The notes beneath the pieces are model-generated. The model made no database searches and had not been told where the DNA came from. It saw nothing but the letters and a program-made list of their open reading frames with translations. DNA of 64,000 bases from Tuctoria greenei (lineage: Eukaryota > Streptophyta > Magnoliopsida > Poales > Poaceae): assembly GCA_036927565.1 (NCBI GenBank), contig JAYESD010000005.1:92854301-92918300 (forward strand), written 5' to 3'. A program made the position numbers and the translations under genes. This document shows, in pieces, positions 20,941 to 31,603 of this stretch. The number at the start of each line of letters is the position of its first letter. The stretch's first letter is position 1.

Positions 20941-22581
20941 ATGCATCTTCTTCTGGTACAAAGGAATACCTGGTATACAGGGTATCAACATTACTTTTTC
21001 TATCAACTGCTACAATGATCTCATGAAATTAATCTGCGATATCCTTCTTCAACCTCACAAAGCGCCTAAAGATATGTATGAATCGAAGAAATTGATATCT
21101 GGTCTTGGTATGGACTATAAGAAAATCGATGTGTGCCCAGACAACTGTATGCTATTCTGGAAAGAGCACGCCAACGAGAACTTGTGCTTGAAATGTGATA
21201 AACCGAGGTATGTCGAAGTTGTTAATGACGATGACGATAATGTGATGACAGATGACGATGTCATCGTGTCCTTAGTGCGTATGAACTATTACAGAGTCAT
21301 CGACGGGGTGCCTGCTACTTCGTGGTAGGACTACGCATGCGCCCCTCATAAGGAGCACCACAACGTTTAGGAGGCCGTATGGGCCGATTTTACGGTAAGT
21401 ATGTTAAATAAAATTTCTAAGTTTCAACTCTTAAACTCTTTTAATAAACATCTCTTCAATATATTAGTTATCACAGGAAAGTTATATTTTAGAGGACCCG
21501 GACGACCCTCGCATGTTTGAGGATGCGAGGAATGTGTTTCACTTCAACCCTGCGAAGGCAGTTCGACATGCTTTGTCGAACGCTCATATTCAAGTTATCA
21601 ACGAGTACTTGAAGGCAAACTAGCATGACGTGCGACACTTCCAGCAGGAGAGCAACAAGCACTGGAGGAGTACACGCAGGTATGTGAGCTGTAGTAAATA
21701 TTTTTTCTAATAATTTTCTCAACGGTATTTTTAACGATCTACAACTATGTGCAGGACAGATGAGCTGGTTGCAGGATCGGTCCGATGCATATCGAGCCCT
21801 TTATCGGTAATGACCTAGCGATGAGTTTAAGGCTAAGTCCGAGAAGGCTCGGGGGTGCAAAAGGGTTAATGGGAAGCACAACCACGTCCAAGATAACCAC
21901 TTGGGTTTAGCTAAATAGATGGTAAGTTTGTCTAACTTATATTTATATATTCATTATGTATTGTTCGTACTAACATGTATTGACAGGAGCGCGAGGCGGG
22001 GGTGCCGCTGACCCCTGCTGAGGTCTGGAAGGGAGGTCACAGGGACCTTTCTCAGGTTGAGGGGTGCAGTCAGGCCGCAGCCGAGAGGCTAGTAAGTTTT
22101 GAAATCATTCATATTCATTATAACTATATGGATTTTTACACAATTTTCTTGTTTTTTAGGCTAGGTACGGGCAGGAGGCTAGGAGGATACACGGTGACGA
22201 TTTAGATTGGGAACATGAACTAATCGATCCTCAAGCCATGTATGCAAGCGGAGGCAAAAAAGCCCACAGGGGGTGAGTTCATAATTCATTTTATAGTTTT
22301 AAATTCAAGATATTTCAATTCTATATTATAGATTTTTTTATAGGCTCGCCATATTCAACGGAATTGTCGACTCGAGGGCAGCGTGACCTGCGAGAGGCAG
22401 CTCCACGCAGGCTTCATCGACGGGTCTTACTCTCGCTCGTCAGGTCGAGGAGGGCAATGCGGAGATAGGGGCGCAAAAGGCGGCGATGCAGACCACCATC
22501 TCCTACCAGCAAGCCTGCATGGAGCAGATGCGGGAGGCAATGGAGGTGCAAATGCGGGCGATGGCGGTGAGTTAAAGTAAT
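20941..22581 (+). pseudogene. CACTA L transposase relic: TNP2 N-terminal segment joined to Ptta-type exons
   Basis: The first part reads INCYNDLMKLICDILLQPHK, SKKLISGLGMDYKKIDVCPD and MLFWKEHANENLCLKCDKPR, matching the TNP2 relic at 3800-4100. Instead of the TNP2 core it passes into IDGVPATSW-stop and AVWADFT with a likely intron, then LEDPDDPRMFEDARNVFHF, KSEKARGCKRVNGKHNH (21830-21880), LTPAEVWKGGHRDLSQ, RYGQEARRIHGDDLDWEHE, DPQAMYASGGKKAH and LAIFNGIVDSRA. Stops occur at 21326, near 21620, near 21810 and after VDSRAA. It is probably a fused or internally deleted CACTA gene. Only structure, not activity, can be inferred. Confidence 0.7.
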
Positions 22582-23257
22582 TTAAATTCATTGCATTATT
22601 AATTTATGTAATAACCTGTAAAGTTTGCAATGTTAGAGTTTCTTTCAAGGCCAGGAAGTCTAGGGGTTGCAGCTTGAGCTACCTCCACTGCCACCGCTAA
22701 TTCCACCGCCACAAGTGCACCTACCGTCGCTGGTGAACCCTTCTCCGGTTTTCAGGTATTCAAAAACATTCTTACTTAGTCTTCATTCATTAGGCAAATC
22801 TAATTCAACTTAGCTATTGTAGTCTTACTTCGTCTCAAATAATCAAACATAGCCAAATCTAACTCAAATTATCTAAAGTAAGTTTAATATGATCAATTGT
22901 AGCTTGTTTAATCAATTCTTGTCAAAAACAAAGTTCCAAACTAATCAATATGTCAAACAACTTCTATGTATTGCAGGGATGGTGACAGAGGCTCAAACTC
23001 CGTCGCCGTCTATACCGGCGCCTGGACTGACACACGGAGAGGACGTTGGCAGCTCGGCAGGTAGGTGAAGGGCTAGCGGATAACCTCTCTTCTTTGTTTT
23101 GTGTTCTTGTGATGTGATATGCGAGACGCTATGTGATGTGACTGTGTAATTGATGTTTTTGCTGCTGTTACATGTGATGTGACTGTTATATGTTTGTTGT
23201 GTTTCTAACCATCAAGCCGGGCAGCATTTTCTGTTTTTCTTTATAAAATAAAAAACT

Positions 23258-23610
23258 TTATTTGTGACGGCTTTTATACAATACCGTTGTAAATAAGACC
23301 TCTGCTATTTGCAATGGCTGTTGTGGCCATCGCAAATAAACCTACATAATTTGCGACGGTTGGCGGCAGCCGTCGGAAATAAGGTTTTATTTGCGACGGC
23401 TCTGGCTAGCCGTCGCAAATAATTGGGCCCAACCTTTATTTGCGACAGCTATCACCGGCCGTTGCAATTTAGTTAAACTACGACAAAATTAGAGCGACGG
23501 TCAGAAACCGTCACAAATAAGGAAAATCGTTGCAAATAGCTTATTTGTGATAACATTTTCCTTATTTGCAACGGCTTTGGCCGTTGCAAATCGTCAGGAT
23601 TCCTGTAGTG
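23258..23610 (+). repeat. Subterminal repeats of CACTA L
   Basis: Repeated TTATTTGCGACGGC, GCCGTCGCAAATAA and diverged forms (TTGCAACGGC) end at the terminal CTGTAGTG. Confidence 0.8.
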
Positions 23611-26399
23611 AATGATGCTTTTCATTTTCCAATGTAATTTGATCGAATATGCCCCTATATGGTCCACTTTGTTTCACACACTATTTTCATCTTGGACCTA
23701 GGATACCGTCTCTCACCAATCAACCAACAAAACCTATTATATTTATTATGGAAAAAAATGACAAACTATGATAAAATTAATCACTTATTGGTATGCGTTA
23801 TCTTGTCCAAAATGACGTTCTTTTTTAAAATCGTTTTCCTGCCTTCAGCGTCCCTAGCCGCCATCCATAACAAGTCCTCGAGCCTCCTTTGACCCCGAAG
23901 GCCGAATTTCGTTGTTTATTGATTCCCGGGGCTAGGCATTTGCAGAATCAATCTATCCGAACCTCAGAAGCACTTTTCCGATCAGTGATGGCCCCTCCAA
24001 CAGAGCTGGGCACCGGGACCTGGATGCCCTAGCGATCAGCGCATTAGGGGAGTACTTGCCCTTGTTTCTCGGCCTGGTATCCTTATCCTTGCGTTCATGA
24101 TATCTACATTCAAATGTTTTCCGGGGACACAGTAGAAGCATTCCCGCCCGTGTGTTTCTTTCACGACATGCTCTGATCCAGGGTTTCTTCCTGTGGTCTC
24201 CTAGCTTTAGAAGAAGTGTCCATCTTGGACATCTGCAACGTCCTCTCACACCTGGGGGACAAACAAAGATTAGGAAAAGACGGACTGAACCCATTCAGTG
24301 ACGACTATCGCGGTCGCCCTCACTGAACCGACTTGGATCTGAAATACGATTCAGATTAAGTCTTATCAAAATTGGATTTCCTTTTCGTTCCATATGTCGT
24401 TCCCCGAAGACTTAAATGAATAGTCATCTCTGCTAAGAACAATCGAGATCAAATGAGAATTTGCGCTAGCTTTTTGTCTTTGAACTGGAGGGAGTAACTG
24501 TTGCAGTTAGCATGTAGTTGACATCAATATCACGCTATCGACATCAATATCACTAACATTATTCATGCAGGTTGTAACTACGTTAACCATTCAAATAGTC
24601 AAACAGTTATGAAGTGTATCTGAAACAAATCGAGTGTGTGCAATTTAAAATATACGTATAATATAATCAAGAAAGTTCGAGCTTGAATTCACATTGTTTA
24701 TTTTGTTCTTCTAAGTAATCCGGGTCCTCAGATTCTTCCACGAATTTTTCTATTGCTACAGTATGCAACTATGGCTAATAAGTAAGTACTTCTATAATAA
24801 TAAACCCCCATAAAATCCAGATAGAAGTCCAAGGTAAATAATTAACACCGTTTCATGATTGTTGGTGAAGAAAACAATTACGTTCAATCTTGGCAATTTT
24901 CTATTTTGCGGATCAATTTATAGATGTGGGAAGACTATATCTAATTTAGGGATTTCTTTAATTTATTTGGACTAATAAAGGCTTGTATATGTTCTAGGGG
25001 CCATTTATAATTTTTGATTTGAAGCAAAGAAAATTGGAACACCCATGTTCAAACACATGCACACATCAAGGTTTTATATTTTGAAATTATAGATCCTTAT
25101 TTATTTTTTTAAAAGGGTATATCCTTATTGATTCTCGCACTAATGTTTTAATACTATTTTTTTGAAAATAGTGATTTTTGCACAACATTTTCAGAGGTTC
25201 AAGTTTGGATGTCTTTTAGCCTGAGGGGTGGATCCACCAGGGGGCAGGGGGCCTCGAGCCCCCTTGCAGTTCGTCTTATAGTGGAGCTCCTCCTTGAGCC
25301 TCCCATAATTTTTGCAAGTAGGAAAAGAGAAATTGGAGGGCTAAAGGTTGAAGAAGGTAATTTATTTGTGTTTAGCCCCTTCTATAATTTTGGTCTTGAT
25401 ATGTTGTACCAGAAAAATATATAGTGTGTCAGCGCCTCCTAAGCTTTTTGACAAGATGGTGCTACAAATAAGGGAGATTAGTCGGAGGCCACTTTGAAAA
25501 GTTTCTTTGGCCAGACACCACCGTCCTGCTTATAACAATGCACACCACTATCATATGCTCTTGCTTTGTTGTGTTCATGCCCTCCATTTGTGCTAGCAAA
25601 CTTGCAGACTAGTGGATAAATAAAGCACAACCTTCCGTATCAGATAAATATGTTGAGTGGCGGCTGCTCCTGAGTTTTTCAAACTTAGGCTGACTAATTA
25701 CTCACGAGACATCACCGTTTCCTTATTTTTGTTCTTGTATACGCCACAGAATTCAGAAATTTATCACAAAATGTGTGTTAGAACTAATCCTGATCGTGAC
25801 TCGGTAGTTTCAGTTGGTGACAAGATAGCACCGAAGCTCATGCAACAGACCGCATCGCACGCAACGTTGAGCATGAGTGGGTCAAATAACGTGCAGGAGT
25901 AGCCTGAGTTTTTTTCCAGTTTTTGTGGATCAAGAATAAGCATGAAGTCATGTTTGTTTTCCTATTTAAGCAGATCATCTAATCGTTTTTGTAATATGTT
26001 ACCGAAGGAGTAAAAACTAAATCTCTTTCAGAGCTCAAAACACCCTGTTCTTCGTTGATCGCATAGGATAGCTAGAGAACGCTATATTCAACAAATTGAT
26101 GCAAGAATAGCACCACACAACTCATGTTGTATCTTTATTAGGAGGCATAGAAAGAGTAACATTATTGTAGATAGGGGTTGAGCACAAGGGGTAGGGGTGC
26201 ATATATGAAGTCAAATTAAAATGCAACATAACTCAAATTGTATCTCTTAGTGCAAAGAGAAGAGTTGCCAAATTACATTATGTGATAAATATAATACACC
26301 AACAACCAACTGTAACTTTTTAATAAAGGTATAGAGAGATTTGTGAACAATTTACAATGATGTGAACATTCTATAAATATCTCAATCTCCAGATCTCAA
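23611..26399. other. Unassigned interval without a recognised gene
   Basis: A 113-codon open frame on the minus strand (24294-23953; contains CRERNTRAGMLLLCPRKTFE) matches no family I know. A lone GGAGGGAGTA at about 24489 resembles one end of a Stowaway-type MITE, but no partner end is visible. A palindromic GGGGCCTCGAGCCCC-type block lies at about 25247-25265. The rest is AT-rich. Confidence 0.5.
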
Positions 26400-26769
26400 T
26401 CAAGCGGATTCTTCTCCATCTTCAGTATTAATTCCGTACCCTTCTGGCAAGAACTCATTGAAGCCATGAATGTGAGCAGGGTGCACGTGAAACAGGATCC
26501 TCACGCTGTTGATCACATCTTCCAAAGAAACACTCCCAGAGTCAGAATAACAAAAACAAAATTAACTTGACCATCCAAGACATATACCCTATAACCGTAA
26601 TACCATGAAAAGAAAGATGAATCGCTGCATTAAGATGATCCCACCCTCCTGTCTAGTCACGGGTTGTGGTCTGTATGTTGGAGACCCAAAGGTAGAATGC
26701 ACAGACGGTCACTGACCTGCCTTGGTGGAGCTGGAGCAAGATCTCGATGAACTCGTCAGCCAGAACAAG
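26400..26769 (-). pseudogene. SIN3-like PAH-domain gene fragment, two exons
   Basis: Two minus-strand exons fit with consensus borders: 26769-26717 (after TTTTTGACAG, donor GTCAGT) and 26532-26400 (acceptor GGGAG, stop TGA). Joined in phase they read LVLADEFIEILLQLHQGS, VSLEDVINSVRILFHVHPAH and IHGFNEFLPEGYGINTE, which fits the four-helix paired amphipathic helix domain (LF-HP--I-GFN-FLP-GY). In SIN3 co-repressors this domain binds transcription factors in the nucleus. Usual proteins are far longer; only about 62 residues are seen and upstream exons are not identifiable. The upstream side runs into CACTA-like repeats, so it may be a captured fragment or the 3' end of a small PAH gene. Confidence 0.6.
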
Positions 26770-26799
26770 CTGTCAAAAATAACAGTAGTTTCGTCGGCT

Positions 26800-27100
26800 T
26801 CAAAAGAAGCAAACGAAGATGTCAGCGGACATATTCTTGTGGGTCGTTTTTAAGCTGACGAAAATAATGACTATATTTTCATGTGCTTTCTGCCGGCCCA
26901 CGAAAATGATAAACAATAATGTCGTGGGTCTTCCATCGGCTCACGAAATAAGGGCGAATAATTTTGTGGGTTTGCGCTAGCTTACCAACATAATGTGGTA
27001 ATACTTTCATGGGTTATACTTGCCACACAAAAATAAAATGGTTCTATTTTCGTGAACCACACCAGGGCTCATGAAAATACCTTACATTTGCAGTCTAAAA
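26800..27100. repeat. Subterminal-like repeat cluster (CCCACGAAAAT motif)
   Basis: Degenerate copies of CCCACGAAAAT and its complement ATTTTCGTGGG alternate through this stretch, as in another CACTA subfamily. No terminus was identified. It adjoins the PAH fragment. Confidence 0.45.
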
Positions 27101-27151
27101 AACCTGCTAAATGTTTCATTTCAAGCATATACATAAACTGAAATATATGAT

Positions 27152-28480
27152 CTTTTTTTCTCGAATATGCAGGAGAGCTGCATATCTTTATATTAATAGA
27201 GAAGAAAAGACAGTCCCTTACAATACCACCCACTCAAACAGAACCGAAATATGAGGGGTTGTACAAAAACAAAGAAGAGATAAGATAAAAGAATATACAA
27301 AAGGTGAGACCAGACCAAAAAAATCAGCTAAACCCCCCGTCCTAGTGTCTTAGGCGAACTGCACCAGCTCATGAAGATCTCTCACGCTCCAGCCAGAGTC
27401 CACATATGATGTTCCTCCTGAAAAGCTCGAAGTAGGTTATTTACACAGGGGGTAGCACCATCAAAAATACAAGAATTACGATGCTTCCAGATTGACCAGC
27501 CCCCCCAAAATGATTAAGGTGTTGACACCTTTTTTCTTCTCCTTTGGAATTTGCTTGCTCACTTTGCGCCACCAATCTGAAAAACTGGATTCATTTTGTC
27601 TGGGCACTCGCATCTACAGGTCAAGAGGTTGTAGAATCCTGAACCAAAAAATTCTAGCAAAGACACAATAGGTCAGGAGATGTTCTGCATCCTCGTTATC
27701 TTGATCACAAAGCGGACACAGGCTGGGATAGTGCAGCCAAGCAACCATTTATCTTTCGAGAACAAAGTGTTAAGTCCATTGCCAACCTTCAATTCTGTTG
27801 CCACGTTGAACAAAGCAAGTGCATTCTGGTTTATGGTGATACTAAGGCCCCCTCCAGGACCTATTTGAATTTAGCTTCATCAACCAAAGCCAATGAATTT
27901 GCAACGCCCAACTCATTATCTCAAGATTGGGGATGCCAAGACCACCAAATTCAATTGGCATACATAACTTGTCCCAGGCTACTAAACAGCAGTCTCCGTT
28001 CCCCTCTTTTCATCCCTTCCAAAGAAATGCACACCCTAGCTTATCAATTGCTCTAATAAACCACTTGGGGACATTTAGAGCAATTATGATGTATACGGGT
28101 ACGACCGGAAGTACAAATCAGACCCATGTAGTCCTTCTAGCCCAATTCATTAACGAAGCTTGCCAACCAGGCAACTTGTTTCCGATTTTCTCTATCCATG
28201 GCAGCGGATCAGTCTTTTGTAACTTCTTATTAGAAATTGGGAGCCCCAAGTAGGTACATGGAAATTCCACCTGAGTACATGGTAGAGTTGCCACAACCAC
28301 TTCTCTCGCTGCCGACTGACATCTAATTGGAATACACAGGTTTTCTGAAAATTAGTTTCAAGACCTGTTGCCTCCCCAAACTTGCGTAGAATTTCCATTG
28401 TGAGGATAATTTCTTCCTCCACAAGACGAATGAAGAGAGCCACATCATCAGCGTATAAAGAAATTCACTAATCAATATTT
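27152..28480 (-). pseudogene. LINE Q reverse transcriptase C-terminus and zinc-binding (zf-RVT) domain
   Basis: The minus strand gives the catalytic YADDVALFIR near 28450, EILRKFGEATGLETNFQKTC, TYLGLPISNKKLQ and LPGWQASLMNWARRTTWV. Further on come PSLCPLCDQDNEDAEHLLT and YCVFARIFW (27720-27645), a CCHC-like zinc knuckle, then HRNSCIFDG. These are the tail of ORF2 of plant L1 elements, which reverse-transcribe their RNA at the target site. Several frameshifts and stops (for example in QPLDL-stop) make it dead. The RT middle between SPMPF and YADD is deleted at the 28480 junction. Confidence 0.8.
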
Positions 28481-28839
28481 GGCCAACAAAGAGGTTGTAG
28501 ACATCACAAGCTTTCTTGAAAAGGGCATTGGAGAGAGCAGGTCCCCTTGCCAGAGACCCCTACGGTGTCTAATTTGTTCTCCAAGCTCCCCATTGACCAT
28601 TACTCGCGTGGAGGCTATTGCTAACAGATTTGAGACAATGTTACACCATATGTGACCAAATCCCAATTTTCCAAACACTTCCAAGGGAAAATCCCAAGAG
28701 ACCGAATCAAAAGCTTTAGCAATATCAATCTTGAGAAAGAGGCTCGACACCTTCTGTCTATGCAATAGCTTAATTGTTTGTTGCACCAACATAAAGTTGT
28801 CGTGAATAAATCTCCCTCGTATGAAGGCACTTTGGTTGA
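28481..28839 (-). pseudogene. LINE Q RT core, duplicated copy 1
   Basis: The frame has INQSAFIRGRFIHDNFMLVQ, KIDIAKAFDSVSWDF (the first RT aspartate), NGELGEQIRHRRGLWQGDLL and SPM, the fingers and palm of an L1 RT. It ends abruptly at 28481, where the piece joins YADD sequence out of frame. It is nearly identical to 29770-30128. Confidence 0.8.
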
Positions 28840-29253
28840 TGTCACACCTCGTATTAAGAAGACAACCAGATGCTTCCCACATGTATGCCAGGATCAGTTA
28901 ATCTCATACATGTGTAGACGAAAGTGAAATACCATTAATTATTGCCATGTTCGAGTACATCATTTTATTACATAAATGACCTTCCAGGTCTAAAAGAAAA
29001 GTACAAAAGCAGCAGAAAAACACATAAAGGGCTCCAAGCACCGGAGTTGCACGAGGGATACGCCAGCCTAGAACATCTCATCGGGATCTCCAAAGAAGTT
29101 CAACCACCTCTTCGTCTTCAAAGACTGGGGGGGGGGGGGGAATATGCAACTAACAAGTTTGAGTACCAACGGTACTCGCAAGTGGGGAAGTTTATGACGT
29201 GTGGTTCATAACAAGGAAGGCAAAATAATAGGTAAAGCACTATAGCAATATCA
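28840..29253 (-). repeat. 3' end of LTR F3, duplicated fragment
   Basis: It begins TGTCACACC (inner CA end on the minus strand) and carries the G14 run at 29127-29140 and the GTACCAACGGTACTC block, equivalent to the GTACGACATGTACTC block near the 3' end of F1. Confidence 0.7.
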
Positions 29254-29261
29254 CCATTTAG

Positions 29262-29480
29262 TATCACCACAGGGTTGCTAAACCATTTAGTATCACCACA
29301 GGGTTGTATATGGGACAACTTAGTTTAGTAATTTGGTCTCTCTCGATGTAGCGTTGGTAATTGTATGAGCGGGGAATTGGTTCAGATTACTACCTTGGGA
29401 TCTGCATGGCTCAAGAGGGGGCTTCTCCTGGCGGAGGGAAAATAGACTCCAGGTGCCGGAGCGGTGAAACCTTAGAGTAT
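29262..29480 (+). repeat. Inverted fragment of LTR F3
   Basis: 29262-29421 is the reverse complement of 30548-30712 with few differences (shared TGTAGCGTTGGTAATTGTAT and CTCAAGAGGGGGC). It continues into GCCGGAGCGGTGAAACCTTA, which F1 also has at its equivalent place. It forms a long inverted repeat around the duplicated LINE segment. Confidence 0.8.
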
Positions 29481-29502
29481 CAATTGCAAGTCAGGAGAAC
29501 CA

Positions 29503-29769
29503 TCAGAAGGACCTCGTAGTGATCTCCTGGTTAACCTTGATTAGGTTAGCAATTTCATCCTTGATTGTAGCATTTGAATCCTTTAACTCCAAGCAAGCTT
29601 CCTTGCTTGAAGCTAACTCAAGCTCCGATGACTTGCTTCGCTCCTTTTCAAGCTCTAGAATCTTGTCAAGTTCAACATATTCCTCCTTTTGGGATATAAT
29701 CATGTCTTCTTGACGATGTATCAACTTATCCTTCTCAACAAGTTGATCAAGTAAGAATTTCATTTTTTC
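29503..29769 (-). pseudogene. Coiled-coil segment, probably from a Ty1/copia gag
   Basis: The frame reads EKMKFLLDQLVEKDKLIHRQ, EELDKILELEKERSKSS-like helical sequence, ACLELKDSNATIKDEIANL and IKVNQEITTRSF. It is Lys/Glu-rich with heptad leucines, as in the long C-terminal helices of some rice-type Ty1/copia gag proteins. That source is by recollection. It is fused in frame to the LINE RT piece upstream (30081-29770), giving a 192-codon chimeric frame. Confidence 0.45.
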
Positions 29770-30128
29770 GGCCAACAAAGAGGTTGTAGACATCACAAGC
29801 TTTCTTGAAAAGGGCATTGGAGAGAGCAGGTCCCCTTGCCAGAGACCCCTACGGTGTCTAATTTGTTCTCCAAGCTCCCCATTGACCATTACTCGCGTGG
29901 AGGCTATTGCTAACAGATTTGAGACAATGTTACACCATATGTGACCAAATCCCAATTTTCCAAACACTTCCAAGGGAAAATCCCAAGAGACCGAATCAAA
30001 AGCTTTAGCAATATCAATCTTGAGAAAGAGGCTCGACACCTTCTGTCTATGCAATAACTTAATTGTTTGTTGCACCAACATAAAGTTGTCGTGAATAAAT
30101 CTCCCTCATATGAAGGCACTTTGGTTGA
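29770..30128 (-). pseudogene. LINE Q RT core, copy 2, fused to a coiled coil
   Basis: It has the same motifs as copy 1 (KIDIAKAFDSVSWDF, RHRRGLWQGDLLSP). Its 3' end runs without a stop through TTSLLA into the coiled-coil segment. On its right it meets LTR F3 at 30129, with GTTGA as the left target duplication. Confidence 0.8.
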
Positions 30129-30547
30129 TGTCACACCTCGTATTAAGAAGACAACCAGATGCTTTCCACATGTATGCCAGGATCAGTTAATCTCATACAT
30201 GTGTAGACGAAAGTGAAATACCATTAATTATTGCCATGTTCGAGTACATCATTTTATTACATAAATGACCTTCCAGGTCTAAAAGAAAAGTACAAAAGCA
30301 GCAGAAAAACACATAAAGGGCTCCAAGCACAGGAGTTGCACGAGGGACACGCCAGCCTAGAACATCTCATCAGGATCTCCAAAGAAGTTCTGGTTCTCCA
30401 CCTCTTCGTCTTTAAAGACTGGGGGGGGGGGGGGGGGGATATGCAACTAATAAGTTTGAGTACCAACGGTACTCGCAAGTGGGGAAGTTTATGACATGTG
30501 GTTCATAACAAGGAAGGTAAAATAATAGGTAAAGCACTATAGCAATA
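29770..30547. repeat. Segmental duplication, copy 2
   Basis: Partner of 28481-29253. It contains the LINE RT core, the LTR F3 edge and an 18-base G run at 30421-30438. Confidence 0.85.
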
Positions 30548-31603
30548 CAAGCCCCCTCTTGAGCCATGCAGATCCCAAGGTAGTAATCTGAACCAATTCC
30601 CCGCTCATACAATTACCAACGCTACATCGAGAGAGACCAAATTACTAAACCAAGTTGTCCCATATACAACCCTGTGGTGATACTAAATGGTTTAGCAACT
30701 TCCTCCATAAACCGGTCCTTAGAATCCGATAGGTGTCAAACCCCAAACCAAGGTCTTGTGCACGCATGCACCAATCCATACAACACCCCCTATCAGACTC
30801 CTATCCACTAATTTCATATTTGCCAATATTTCATGAATCGTAGTAAATCCAATACAACATGTAGATAAATTGTTCATATTAAATTAAGCATGGCTAAGCG
30901 TGAAACTAGTTAATAGTTAACCACCCGATCCATAGCGACATGGAATACTGAGGAATATCTAATGAACTATAACATAGGATTCATATTTTAATTTAGCATG
31001 CATCTAACTAAAAATGAACAAAAAGGGTGCAAGATGGTCAAGGAACTTGCCTCCAAATTGAGCTTGGTGATCAACGGGAAACTGGTGCTCTTGAAGATTG
31101 AATGTCGGTTCTGGCCCCGACTCTAGATTACTATGATGCACAACAAAAATAATAACATACAATAAGAACAATTAAAAAAAGCGAACGTTACAATTAAATA
31201 AACATAAATTCCTACGCATTAGTGATTTTATGGTAAATTTTAATCATAGGCATAAACCATTTATTGAGAATTCGGAGTTAAATGAAATAATTTGAGTAAA
31301 ACATATTTTCAGAAATTTTATACAATTTTTATATTTATTTGAAGCCTAAAAAAATTTCCTAGAAAATTTTCTTCTTAAAAAATATGCTCAAAACAAATTT
31401 ATAGCATAAAATGTGCATTTTACAATTTTTACACCATTTTTAATAATTATTTCTATGTGCAAATTAACTTTTATGAACTAAATACACTTATAAAGCATTT
31501 TATGCATAAATCAGCAATTTAAATTAATTAATAAAAATATTAAAGAACTGAATATAAATTTAAAATATTTTAAAATATGTTTTTATAATATTTTTCTAGA
31601 AAC

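Larger units (their letters stand above)
20941..23610 (+). mobile_element. CACTA relic L, 5' truncated
   Basis: The right end reads GGATTCCTGTAGTG at 23610, preceded by GCGACGG/CCGTCGC subterminal repeats. Inside are a TNP2 N-terminal piece and Ptta/En/Spm exons in plus orientation. The left terminus is missing: the first coding sequence abuts the broken LTR of element E. Confidence 0.75.
28481..29253. repeat. Segmental duplication, copy 1 (LINE RT plus end of LTR F3)
   Basis: It matches 29770-30547 at an offset of 1,289 bp, including the LINE/LTR junction TTGATGTCACACC. So the duplication happened after F3 inserted into the LINE. Differences are a few substitutions and a G run of 14 here against 18 in copy 2. 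Confidence 0.85.

Noticed and set aside
12940..23610. GCGACGG/CCGTCGC repeats as a CRISPR array or tandem satellite
   Set aside because: Spacing is irregular, both orientations occur, and they cluster at ends with CTTGTAGTG or CTGTAGTG; they are CACTA subterminal repeats in a plant genome.
23953..24294. Minus-strand 113-codon frame as a host gene
   Set aside because: No recognisable domain, promoter or splice support; kept only as part of an unassigned interval.
24489..24498. GGAGGGAGTA as a Stowaway MITE
   Set aside because: Only one end is visible; no TACTCCCTCC partner at a suitable distance.
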